Translations under genes and position numbers: made by a program
Notes under the pieces: generated by a model
Told to the model about the DNA's origin: nothing
The model's input: the letters and a program-made list of their open reading frames with translations, nothing else
Database searches by the model: none
Assembly: GCA_019309485.1 (NCBI GenBank)
Contig: JAFDGC010000027.1
Span: 1-53,251, forward strand
DNA from: Deltaproteobacteria bacterium
Lineage (GTDB): Bacteria; Desulfobacterota; Desulfobacteria; Desulfobacterales; UBA2156
Length of the DNA: 53,251 nucleotides
Direction of reading: 5' to 3'
In this document: positions 7,615-16,000 of the stretch, piece after piece
Position numbering within the stretch: position 1 is the first letter of the stretch
Layout of the letters: the number at the start of each line of letters is the position of its first letter

Positions 7615-8354
7615 TCCACCATCACCAAGACCAACACCATAGCGGTCAACACAACGCTCCAGGCCGAATCCCTAAAGGTCCATTCATCTTCCCGGAGGGT
7701 ATGGAATTTCCCGGAAAACCCCCGACAGGTCATGGCATCTTGTACCCGCTGGGCCCGGGCCGAAGCGCGGACGAAGAGCACGGCGATCCAATAAGCGTAC
7801 GTGCGGTAGGTGTGCAAGTCAGTTTTGGGTTTGAATCCACGCATCAGGGCTGCTCGTTTCAGCCTCTCGTATTCCTCTTGAATGACAAAAAGATACCGGT
7901 AGGTCAACAAAAACAAAAGAGTCAACTTTTCAGGAAACCGGAGCCGGTTCATGGCCGCTCCCAGGGCACCGATGGAGGAGGTGGCGGCCAGGGCCATAAA
8001 CGCCATCACGATACTGTTCGACTTCAGGGTCAGCCGGCCGGCAAGCGCAAACCCTTCCAGGCTCACCGAAACCGGTCCCGCGGAATAAAGCGGCGAACCG
8101 GAAACGCTGAGGGGCAGCATCACCCAAAAGAGCCCCACAAAGGCATTGACCGCAAAAAGGCGCGGCCCCACCGACTTTACCGGCAAGCGGGCGAACATCA
8201 AAAGGACCGACGCGAAAATCAGCGCACCTGCCAAGGCCATCCATCGCGTCGAAAGGGCGACCACGATGCTGAAGCCGGTTGCCGCCAAGAGCTTCAGCCG
8301 GGGATCGAGGCGGTGCATCACGGACGCCCCGAATGAAAATTCTTCCCGGATCAC
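7590..8354 (-). CDS. cbiQ: ECF transporter transmembrane protein CbiQ/NikQ
   Basis: The 254-residue T-component has about five or six hydrophobic helices and the conserved cytoplasmic coupling motif region, ERLKRAALMRGFKP and ARAQRVQDAMTCRGF (the two A-R-G motifs that contact the ATPases). It anchors CbiO to the CbiM substrate-binding unit. It starts with GTG at 8354, overlapping the stop of the NikL-like gene by four bases, which indicates translational coupling. Confidence 0.93.
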   Translation of the reverse strand: MIREEFSFGASVMHRLDPRLKLLAATGFSIVVALSTRWMALAGALIFASVLLMFARLPVKSVGPRLFAVNAFVGLFWVMLPLSVSGSPLYSAGPVSVSLEGFALAGRLTLKSNSIVMAFMALAATSSIGALGAAMNRLRFPEKLTLLFLLTYRYLFVIQEEYERLKRAALMRGFKPKTDLHTYRTYAYWIAVLFVRASARAQRVQDAMTCRGFSGKFHTLREDEWTFRDSAWSVVLTAMVLVLVMVEWSPVSCS

Positions 8355-8953
8355 AGCCTGTCGTGCCTTTCCTTTTTTCGGTAATGAAAATACATCCCCA
8401 CACCAACCAGGCCGAAAATATATCCGATGCCGCCCAAAACATCCTCAAGGGTGATTTGCGGCTGCTGCAATTCCGCCAACTGTCTTTTCACCGGGGCGAA
8501 TTTTTCATCCAGAACTTTTTCCAAAACCTCTCGAATGGGCGGATCGGTGCCGCCGGTCTCCCGGGAAATGCTTGCGGAATCTGCCGATGTCGAGGTCTCC
8601 GGTGAACCCGCGGAAAGCGATATTCCGAATTCCGTTTCCTTGACGATCCAGTGGTTTTTATGCCCCATACCGGCGTGCAGTTCAATCCGCATCCGGGTTT
8701 TTTTGGGCGCCTGGAAAGAAAATTTCCCTTGTTCGTCGGTGGTGCCTTCCAGAAGGATTTGATTGCTTTGAACATCAAAAACCTGAATCTTTCCTTTCAT
8801 CACCGGTTTGCCGCCTCCGAACCGGCTTTCGGTGTGCACCATGTCTCCTTCCACCCAGGCAAAAACCGTCACGCGGTGGGCTTGGGCGGAAACGGCGGAA
8901 AAGAGAATCAGCGCCGTAATTCCCATCCAGCGGATCCCGCGGATCATTGTCAT
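8351..8953 (-). CDS. periplasmic NikL/CbiL-like component of nickel/cobalt uptake
   Basis: The 200-residue protein has an N-terminal signal sequence ending SAVSAQA, a carboxypeptidase-regulatory-like beta domain (VFAWVEGDMV...GKFSFQAPKKTRMRIELHAG split around a TTDEQG turn), a Ser/Thr-rich linker, and a C-terminal membrane helix (LGGIGYIFGLVGVGMYF) with a basic cytosolic tail. This architecture is found in NikL/CbiL proteins next to cbiM in proteobacterial Ni ECF operons. The mature N-terminus starts HRVTVFAW; a leading His after the signal peptidase site could be a metal ligand (inference). It overlaps cbiM and cbiQ by four bases each. Confidence 0.82.
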   Translation of the reverse strand: MTMIRGIRWMGITALILFSAVSAQAHRVTVFAWVEGDMVHTESRFGGGKPVMKGKIQVFDVQSNQILLEGTTDEQGKFSFQAPKKTRMRIELHAGMGHKNHWIVKETEFGISLSAGSPETSTSADSASISRETGGTDPPIREVLEKVLDEKFAPVKRQLAELQQPQITLEDVLGGIGYIFGLVGVGMYFHYRKKERHDRL

Positions 8954-9609
8954 GGGTTGCTTACCTCCTTTTCGGCGCCGCCGATCCTCTCATGAGGAGT
9001 CCGGGGCGCGTTTTCTCCCGTCAACATCTCGGGTTGCACCCGTTTTAAAAACATCACCAGAAAAAGGGTCACAATCCCCTCTACGATCATGACCGGGATG
9101 TGTGCAGCGACCACCAAGGCGGCCACGTTCAGAAACGCCTCCTTCGTGAAAAAGAGCGCCGCACCGACAAGGAGGCCGCTGAAAAAAACGGAAACCGCGC
9201 CGGTGGCAAAGGCGCCGATAAGCGGCCAGATTTCGCGCTTTTTTATTAAACCATGGAACAAAAGATAGCAACACACCGCAGGAAAGGCCATGATGAAGGT
9301 GTTGACCCCCAGCGTGGTGATGCCGCCGTATTGGAAAAATACGGCCTGGAGCATCAAGGCCACCAAAATGACGGGAAACGCCCCCCAACCCAGGATCATC
9401 CCCACGGCACCGTTGAAAATCAGATGTACACTCGAAGGCCCGATGGGGACGTGAATTAAAGACGCCACGAAAAAACAGGCGGAAAGCACCCCGGCCCGGG
9501 CGATTTTTTCGGTATCGAGTTTTTTCAGCCCGATGCCGGTCCCGGCAAGGGTCAGTACTGCGCCCGCGGCCAAAACAGGGCCGGACAGGATTCCTTCAGC
9601 GATATGCAT
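8950..9609 (-). CDS. cbiM: nickel/cobalt ECF substrate-binding membrane protein CbiM/NikM
   Basis: It begins with MHIAEGILSG, the invariant N-terminus in which His2 helps bind the metal in CbiM/NikM. About seven hydrophobic helices follow, including FNGAVGMILGWGAFP and VNTFIMAFPAVC, and the total of 219 residues is normal. The start is supported by AAGGA just upstream. The frame is open for another 390 bases upstream, but that part reads through the porin gene in another frame and was rejected. It provides the substrate specificity of the importer; Ni versus Co cannot be decided by sequence alone. Confidence 0.95.
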   Translation of the reverse strand: MHIAEGILSGPVLAAGAVLTLAGTGIGLKKLDTEKIARAGVLSACFFVASLIHVPIGPSSVHLIFNGAVGMILGWGAFPVILVALMLQAVFFQYGGITTLGVNTFIMAFPAVCCYLLFHGLIKKREIWPLIGAFATGAVSVFFSGLLVGAALFFTKEAFLNVAALVVAAHIPVMIVEGIVTLFLVMFLKRVQPEMLTGENAPRTPHERIGGAEKEVSNP

Positions 9610-9624
9610 TTCCTTATCCGTTAA

Positions 9625-9667
9625 GGTGTTGGGGAGCCTCCCCTCCCCGGCGGGGTTCCCCAACACC
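9625..9667 (-). promoter_or_regulatory. strong intercistronic stem-loop between porin and cbiM
   Basis: GGTGTTGGGGA and TCCCCAACACC form a perfect 11-bp stem with a GC-rich loop. There is no T-run on the transcribed strand. It is probably an mRNA-stabilising or processing element that sets different levels for the porin and the importer (inference). Confidence 0.5.
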
Positions 9668-9685
9668 CGGCAAGGCTTGAAGCTC

Positions 9686-10744
9686 CTAAAATTCCACGGC
9701 CAACTGGATAACCGCCGTATCCGTGGTCTTAACGTCGTCTTCGAATTCCCCGTGCAAATACTCGACGGCCAGATTTGTATTTTCGAAAAGCCCCCAGTTG
9801 ACCACCGCACCGTACTCGGATTCCGGTAAAAATTCGGCGCCGCCGTCATCGGCGCCCGCGTAACGCACCGCCAATTCCAGATTCTCCAGGACCTTGAATC
9901 CGAACTCAATATTATACGTCCGGGGACTCCTGGCAAGTGGATCGGATATATCGTAAATTTCGCCTTGTGCAAAATCGTCCAATGCGGTGATGTATTCACC
10001 GATCAATTTGAAACGATCGGAAAATTCATAGGTGACATAAACACCGAACGCGGCCACCAGCGATTCCAGATTCTCCGGATCCACGATAAATTCCTTTAAA
10101 GCGTCGGAAGCGGCCAGGTTTGAGGTATACGAAGCGCCCAACCTCAACCCCTCAAAAGGATTGAAAGAGATTCCCGCGACAAAACCGTTGACGGTATCGT
10201 CATCACCGGCTTCCTGCACATCGCTGTTGAACGCCCCCGCGGAAATATCAATCATTTCCCCGCCGAACCGATAGCCCGCCACCAGGGCGCCTTCGTTGGT
10301 CTCACCTAGTGTCAGGGGAGTGGGATCGGTCACGAAATGGCTGTCGAAATTTCCGAAGGGAATATATTGCCGTCCGGCAATCAGGTACGCCGGAAAGGAT
10401 TCCGGGCCCGACAAGGTGATGAATCCTTCATCCACGGTGATTTCATCGTCTTCATACAAAAAAAGAACATGGGCGTCCACATATCGGGTGATCGCTGCAT
10501 CCACGGCCAACTCCACCTTGGCCAGATCCACATCGTTTCCCTTTTCATCTTCCACATCGTTATCTTCATAATCGGTTTCAAAAAGCCCGGCCTCGATTTC
10601 CACCAACCCACTGATTTGAATACGATCGTACCATGGGTTCGGACCCTGTATTATTTCATCCGCCTTCTCCTGTCCGAAACAGGGAAGCACGGCCAGCATT
10701 CCGATGAGACAGAAACACCCGGCCAACCATAGAACATGTTTCAT
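9686..10744 (-). CDS. LbtU-like outer-membrane beta-barrel porin
   Basis: The 352-residue protein has a signal peptide (cleavage near LPCFG-QEK), short amphipathic beta strands alternating with acidic turns, and a C-terminal strand ending VIQLAVEF, with the terminal Phe recognised by the Bam machinery. The segments ISGLVEIEAG, AYLIAGRQYIPFG and EGALVAGYRFGG resemble the LbtU siderophore-porin family first described in Legionella. Its place inside a Ni/Co ECF operon suggests passage of a nickel or cobalt complex across the outer membrane. The start has AAAGGAGG upstream. The acidic loops are notable (YEDNDVEDEKGNDVD). Confidence 0.78.
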   Translation of the reverse strand: MKHVLWLAGCFCLIGMLAVLPCFGQEKADEIIQGPNPWYDRIQISGLVEIEAGLFETDYEDNDVEDEKGNDVDLAKVELAVDAAITRYVDAHVLFLYEDDEITVDEGFITLSGPESFPAYLIAGRQYIPFGNFDSHFVTDPTPLTLGETNEGALVAGYRFGGEMIDISAGAFNSDVQEAGDDDTVNGFVAGISFNPFEGLRLGASYTSNLAASDALKEFIVDPENLESLVAAFGVYVTYEFSDRFKLIGEYITALDDFAQGEIYDISDPLARSPRTYNIEFGFKVLENLELAVRYAGADDGGAEFLPESEYGAVVNWGLFENTNLAVEYLHGEFEDDVKTTDTAVIQLAVEF

Positions 10745-10800
10745 TTATTCGCCTCCTTTTTTCATTTTCAGCGCTTCGGTTTTGTTTCCCTGGATGACAT

Positions 10801-11571
10801 CTATTCCCACGCTTCGAACTTCACCCAGAGCACCGCTCCCAGTTCCACATCCTTTTCTTTGCCTTCGTGTGAAAGCGTGAAGTCGGCGCTGTTCAACGCG
10901 GCAAACCCCCACCATCCGGGTTTGGGGGCGGCATAGGTGAAGACGCCGTTGCCGTCCGCCTTGAGGGTCTGGGTGATCATGTAATCCGAGGGGGCTTTGG
11001 CGCGTTGATCCTTGTTGTAAAATTCCACCTCCACCTCGGCAAAGGGCACCGGTTTCCCGTCCAACTGGACGATTCCCTGGAACACGTTGCCGGCATACAG
11101 GCCGTAGGGCTTGGAAAGGGGAACGATCTCCGTTTTCACGCCCAACGGGGAATCCCAACCGTCGTCTTCCCCGAAAGCGGCGACAACCGTCTTGGTGTAG
11201 TGGATGATGAAACAGTCCTCGGCGGGTTCCCAGTAGGGCGTCGGCTCCATGAAAAACGCATAGACGCCGGGGCGCTTGACGGGAAAATCGAGCATCCAAC
11301 CGGAATGACCCATTACGCGGGCGGGGTTGAGGGAGCCAGCAAGATCCGTTGCTTTTTCATCGGCAACGACAAAAAAACGCTTCGGCTTGACTAGTTCCAT
11401 ACCCACCCCTTCGAAGGGATGCGAAAAGGAAAGGGTTAAACGGATCGTCCGGTCCTCTTCCTGCATCACCATGGAATCCGAGGGGATGACCATCCCGAAA
11501 TGAGCGAAAACCGGAGATGGACAAAAGAAAATTCCCAACAAAACCCATCCTAAACTTAAAAAACGACGCAT
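10801..11571 (-). CDS. DUF4198 periplasmic protein of nickel/cobalt uptake
   Basis: The 256-residue exported protein (signal core FLSLGWVLLGIFFCPSPVFA) has a mature N-terminus HFGMVIPSDSMV. It has two Ig-like halves, ending GWWGFAALNSADF, matching the DUF4198 family (NikK-like) often encoded with Ni/Co ECF transporters and TonB systems. His immediately after the signal site recalls the NikL-like protein and CbiM, each with an N-terminal His. The start at 11571 has AAAGGAGG 9 bp upstream; a longer frame to 11601 would remove that site. It is the first gene of the operon, behind a structured leader. Confidence 0.82.
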   Translation of the reverse strand: MRRFLSLGWVLLGIFFCPSPVFAHFGMVIPSDSMVMQEEDRTIRLTLSFSHPFEGVGMELVKPKRFFVVADEKATDLAGSLNPARVMGHSGWMLDFPVKRPGVYAFFMEPTPYWEPAEDCFIIHYTKTVVAAFGEDDGWDSPLGVKTEIVPLSKPYGLYAGNVFQGIVQLDGKPVPFAEVEVEFYNKDQRAKAPSDYMITQTLKADGNGVFTYAAPKPGWWGFAALNSADFTLSHEGKEKDVELGAVLWVKFEAWE

Positions 11572-11587
11572 TGACTTCCTCCTTTCC

Positions 11588-11640
11588 ATAAAAAAAGCCA
11601 CGAAGCTCCATGCCTTCCTGGCACGGATCGCCTTCGTGGC
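11588..11640 (-). terminator. leader attenuator hairpin directly upstream of the nickel operon
   Basis: On the transcribed (minus) strand, AAGCCACGAAG pairs with CTTCGTGGCTT around a loop with an internal short stem (GTGCC/GGCAT), then seven T residues. It ends about 17 bases before the DUF4198 start codon, so it must be read through for expression. Confidence 0.8.
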
Positions 11641-11697
11641 TTCGTTAAATCGATGAATTCAACTGTGTCCGGGCGTCAGCCCGAGGTTAAAAACAAA

Positions 11698-11758
11698 AAA
11701 GCCGCCAAAACCCGGTTGGGCGTCCAACCCTTAACGGCCTTCATGGCGGCGGTTGTAA
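11698..11758 (-). terminator. first terminator-like hairpin in the nickel operon leader
   Basis: On the minus strand GCCGCC pairs with GGCGGC around an inner hairpin (GGTTGG/CCAACC), followed by TTTTTTG and more T. Both this and the next hairpin open with a CAYGAAGGC word after the 5' stem. This suggests a duplicated regulatory unit rather than two unrelated terminators. Confidence 0.7.
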
Positions 11759-11781
11759 TAAGAGGAAAATCCGTTAACGTG

Positions 11782-11807
11782 ATGCAACGTGCATTTTCAT
11801 CATGCAC
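11782..11807. promoter_or_regulatory. overlapping palindromes, candidate metalloregulator operator
   Basis: ATGCA-ACG-TGCAT (11782-11794) overlaps GTGCAT-N7-ATGCAC (11789-11807). They lie between a minus-strand TTGACA (plus-strand TGTCAA at 11841-11846) and the leader hairpins, where a repressor such as NikR would act. The regulator itself is not in the window. Confidence 0.5.
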
Positions 11808-12052
11808 TTTGATTATTGGTTAGCTGTTTTCGGGGCGAATTGTCAAGAAGTTTTTTTTCTGGTTCTTTCGGCGTTGAAAACCCAGTCGGATCTGATTCAA
11901 GAGCGGTCCGTCCATCCTTCTTCTTCCCGGGTTTTTCCGTACACTCCCCCTTTTTTCATGATTGAACATTTCACTTCATTGCATCGGTTACCTCCGCGCC
12001 CCCAAAATATCGGTTTGAAAAAAACAGCCTTCCTGTACAAATCGCAGTAATT
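11808..12052. other. intergenic spacer between the nickel operon and kdsB
   Basis: The right part of a 480-base non-coding stretch that begins at 11572. It holds a minus-strand TTGACA at 11841-11846 (candidate -35 for the nickel operon). Otherwise no gene, RNA or repeat is apparent. Confidence 0.45.
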
Positions 12053-12805
12053 CTAATTTCTGATCCGAGCCTCGATTCGCGGGATATCGACGGGAAGATC
12101 CACTTCCGGGGAATCGTGGTCTGTTATGACCACTTTGATTTTGTAGCCTTGCTCCAGGGCCCTCAATTGTTCCAGCTTTTCGATGCGTTCAAGAGCTCCT
12201 TCGGGAAGACTTTGAAAACGCTTTAAAAAATCAACCGTATAGGCATACACCCCCAGATGTTTATATACCGGGGGATCCTTTCCCGGATCCCTGGGGAAAG
12301 GGATCCGGGATCTCGAGAAATACAGGGCGAAGCCCTGGGTATCGAATACCACCTTCACATCCTTTGGATCGGTCCGCTCCCGGGGATCCACGATGGCAAA
12401 CGCAAGGGTGGCCATGGAAAGGTCCGGGTCTTTCATCAATGGAGCCGCCACCTCGGACAACGATTCGGGATGAATCAGGGGCTGGTCGCCCTGGATGTTC
12501 ATGACGATATCCTTTCCTCGAAGCCCGAGTATTTCCGCCGCTTCGGCCGTCCGGTCCGTCCCGGACCGGTGCGCAGGAGACGTCATGACCACCCGCCCTC
12601 CGAACGCTTCCACAGCACCGGCGATCCGCGGATCATCCGTGGCCACCACCACATCCCGAACGGTCCGGTTTTTCCTTGCCTGTTCATACACGCGTTGAAT
12701 CATCGGCTTTCCGGAAATTTCAGCCAGCGGCTTCCCCTCAAAGCGCGAGGACGCGTATCGGGATGGAATCACGGCTACGATGTCCCGTTTTCCGTTTTGA
12801 CTCAT
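12053..12805 (-). CDS. kdsB: 3-deoxy-manno-octulosonate cytidylyltransferase
   Basis: It activates Kdo as CMP-Kdo for lipopolysaccharide core synthesis in the cytosol. The 250-residue protein has the nucleotide-binding start IVAVIPSRYASSRFEGKPL (diagnostic P-x-R-x-x-S-x-R-x-x-G-K-P/L), the NIQGDQP metal and nucleotide site, and a KHLGVYAY segment. The start at 12805 has AAAGGGG upstream and gives the family length; a longer frame to 12841 has no support. This gene shows that the organism builds LPS. It is divergent from the following activase gene. Confidence 0.95.
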   Translation of the reverse strand: MSQNGKRDIVAVIPSRYASSRFEGKPLAEISGKPMIQRVYEQARKNRTVRDVVVATDDPRIAGAVEAFGGRVVMTSPAHRSGTDRTAEAAEILGLRGKDIVMNIQGDQPLIHPESLSEVAAPLMKDPDLSMATLAFAIVDPRERTDPKDVKVVFDTQGFALYFSRSRIPFPRDPGKDPPVYKHLGVYAYTVDFLKRFQSLPEGALERIEKLEQLRALEQGYKIKVVITDHDSPEVDLPVDIPRIEARIRN

Positions 12806-12938
12806 GGATCCCCTTTCATAAGCCGATTGGGTCGAAACCAAGAGATTTTTTGCCAGTGAATTTTAATTTTTTAGTCCATCCCGACAGGATTGTAAAGCCT
12901 GACGATCAGCATCGGAAAGGCGCTAATCTTATTTTCAT

Positions 12939-12968
12939 TTGACAGGATGCCTCATACTGCATTATTTT
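12939..12968 (+). promoter_or_regulatory. promoter for the large activase gene
   Basis: TTGACA at 12939-12944, an 18-base spacer, and TATTTT at 12963-12968. The expected transcript begins near 12975, about 58 bases before the ATG. Confidence 0.45.
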
Positions 12969-13032
12969 CCGTGTTCGGTTCAACCCTAAACGTCATCGGA
13001 TAAAGGACAACCGACTTCTTCGCATATCCCCC

Positions 13033-16000
13033 ATGAAAAAAAACACCCTTGAATCCGTTCCCGGTATGCCCGCCGGAACCTCCGGGCCAATGAGAACCCT
13101 GGGTCTTTGTCTCGGAGCCTCCACCATATCCGTCGTAGAACTGGAATGGGATCCAATTTCGCCGGAAAACACCTCAGGCAAAGCGCTTCCTGCACAGCCC
13201 AGGATCCTCGGCCACGGCTTTTTCCCTCACGAGGGAAACCCGAAGGAAACCCTCACCCGCGCACTTGAAACCATCGATTTGGGCGCCGTTGAGCGGATCG
13301 CCGCCACGGGGAGGCGTTTCCGGAAATTCGTCAATCTTTCCTCCATCCCCGAGCCCGAAGCGGTGGAACACGCCTACCGGTTTACGAAACCCCCCCATGT
13401 GGATTGTCCGGCCGTCGTTTCCGCCGGAGGCGAGACCTTCATGGTCTATGTTCTCAATAAGAAGGGGGAAATCACCAACGTGCTGACGGGAAACAAGTGT
13501 GCGTCCGGGACGGGGGAATTCTTCCTCCAACAGTTGCGGCGCATGGATGTCACTCTCGAAGAAGCGGCCCGGTTCGCCGCCACGGAGTCCCCCCACCCGG
13601 TTTCAGGCCGATGCTCCGTCTTTTGCAAATCCGACTGCACGCATGCCACCAATAAAGGCATCCCGCGTGCTCAGGTGACCGCCGGCCTGTGCCGCATGAT
13701 GGCCCATAAGATTTTGGAACTGCTTAAAAAAGTTGAAAAACGAAACATCATGCTCACGGGGGGGACCGCCAACAACCGGATGATGACAACCTACCTCGAA
13801 AAGGAAATTCCGGGATTGATCATCCCCGAAGAAGCACCTTTTTTCGAAGCGTTGGGGGCGGCCCTGTGGGCCGGCGCCCACGAAACCCTCCCTTTTCCGG
13901 GTTTGTCGAACTTGATCCGGGAAGAGGTGGGGGTCTTCGACACCCTTCCCCCCCTTTCGGAATTCATCGATCAGGTCACTTTTAAAACATTGGAAACCGC
14001 CGCCCCTGAACCTGGAGATGCCTGCATATTGGGCCTCGACGTGGGTTCCACCACCACCAAGGCGGCGCTGGTACGGACCCGGGATCACGCGATCCTGGCC
14101 TCCATTTACCTGCGCACTTCCGGGGACCCGGTAGGGGCTTCCCGCAAGTGCTATCGACACATTCTGGAACAAATCCAAGAACATTTGGATCCTTCCCAAC
14201 TCCGCATCGAGGGGTTGGGGGTCTGCGGTTCCGGGCGCCAGATCGCCGGATTGCACGCATTGACGGAGGGGGTCATCAACGAGATAATCGCCCACGCCGC
14301 CGCCGCCGTGTATTTCGATCCGGGCGTGGACACCCTCTTCGAGATCGGCGGCCAGGACGCCAAATACACCTATATCACCAGCGGGGTCCCTTCCGATTAC
14401 GCCATGAACGAGGCCTGCTCCGCCGGGACCGGCTCTTTTTTGGAAGAATCGGCCCTGGAAACCCTGGGAATCCCCATGGAGGCCATCGCGGACATCGCCC
14501 TTTCCGGCCGGCGCCCCCCCAACTTCAACGATCAATGCGCCGCATTCATCGCCTCGGACATCAAAAACGCCATCCACGAAGGCATCCGGCGGGAAGACAT
14601 CGTGGCCGGACTCGTTTATTCCATATGCATGAACTACACCAACCGGGTGAAGGGAAACCGGCCGGTGGGGGAAAAGATCTTCATGCAAGGCGGCGTCTGT
14701 TACAATCGGGCCATCCCCCTGGCCATGGCCGCCCTGGTGGGGAAGCCCATCATTGTACCGCCGGAACCGGGCCTCATGGGCGCCTTCGGAGTGGCCCTGG
14801 AAGTCGAAAAACGGATCCAAAACGGCTTGATGCAAAAAAGCCATGTGGACCTGGCCGCACTGGCCCACCGGGAAGTCATCTATCGCAGGCCTTTCACCTG
14901 CAAAGGCGGGAAAGCAAAGTGCGACCGGCGATGCCGCATCGCCGTCATCGAACTGGAGAAAAAACGCTACCCCTTCGGCGGCGCCTGCAACCGGTATTAT
15001 AACCTGCGCCATCACATCCGTTACGACGTGGAAAAACTCGACCATGTGCGATGCCGCCAAAGGCTCGTATTCGAAAAATACGCCGCCTCTCCCGATCCCG
15101 AAAAAACCGGGCCGGTGGCGGGAAGGATCGGTCTTAACCGCAGTTTCCTCGTCAATACCTATTATCCCCTCTACGCGGCCTTCTTTTCCAACCTGGGATT
15201 TCAGCCCGTGATCCCGAAACACCCTTCCCAGGAAGGCATCGACTTGAAGGGTGCGCCCTTTTGTTACCCGGTGGAACTCGCCCACGGGTTCTTTTACGAA
15301 CTCATCATGTCCGAAGACGTCCCCGAAATCCTTTTTCTTCCCCATTTTAAAGCCGTACCCCTTCTGGAAGACAACTCCGGCTCCCAGGTCTGCCCCCTGG
15401 TCCAGGGAGAGACCTATTATCTTCGCACCACGTTTAAACACCGGCTGGAGCGCCTGAAACAAAAAGGGATTCGACTGTTGACGCCGGTGATCGATCTGAC
15501 TTCGGGCCTTGACGCCGCCCGAATCCCCATGGTGGAAAGCGCTTTAAAATTGGGCGTCTCCAGGACTCGGGCCGAAGGCGCTTTCCAAAAAGCCGTGGAT
15601 ATACAGCGGGCCTTCCAAGGAGAAGTCCGATCCATGGGCAACGCCGTTTTGAAGGAACTGGAAGCGGATCCCGACAAGACGGCCGTCGTCCTTTTCGGCC
15701 GGCCCTACAACGCCTTTGCCGACGAAGCCCACATGGGGATCCCCCACAAGCTGGCCTCCCGGGGAATCCCAGTGATCCCCCTGGACTTTTTACCCATCGA
15801 CGAGGAGTTTTCCAAGAAACATATGTACTGGGGAATGGGTCAGCTCATCCTGAAGGCCGCCCGCTTCGTCAAGAACCATCCCCAGTTGTTCGGAACCTAC
15901 ATCACCAACTTCAGCTGCGGTCCGGATTCCTTTCTCATCGGATATTTCCGGGAAATCATGGGACGGAAGCCCTCCCTGACCCTGGAACTCGACAGTCACA

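Noticed and set aside
9610-9999. In-frame extension of the CbiM frame by 130 residues upstream
   Set aside because: It reads the porin gene in another frame, has no family similarity, and the invariant MHIAEG start has its own ribosome-binding site.
11588-11780. Cobalamin riboswitch in the nickel operon leader
   Set aside because: A GTGCCAGGAAGGCATGG segment loosely recalls a B12 box, but it is buried in the terminator hairpin and the other conserved blocks are missing.
13603-15462. 619-codon open frame antisense to the activase gene
   Set aside because: A shadow of a GC-rich gene. Composition is Gly/His/Val-rich without motifs, while the opposite strand has clear ASKHA motifs throughout.
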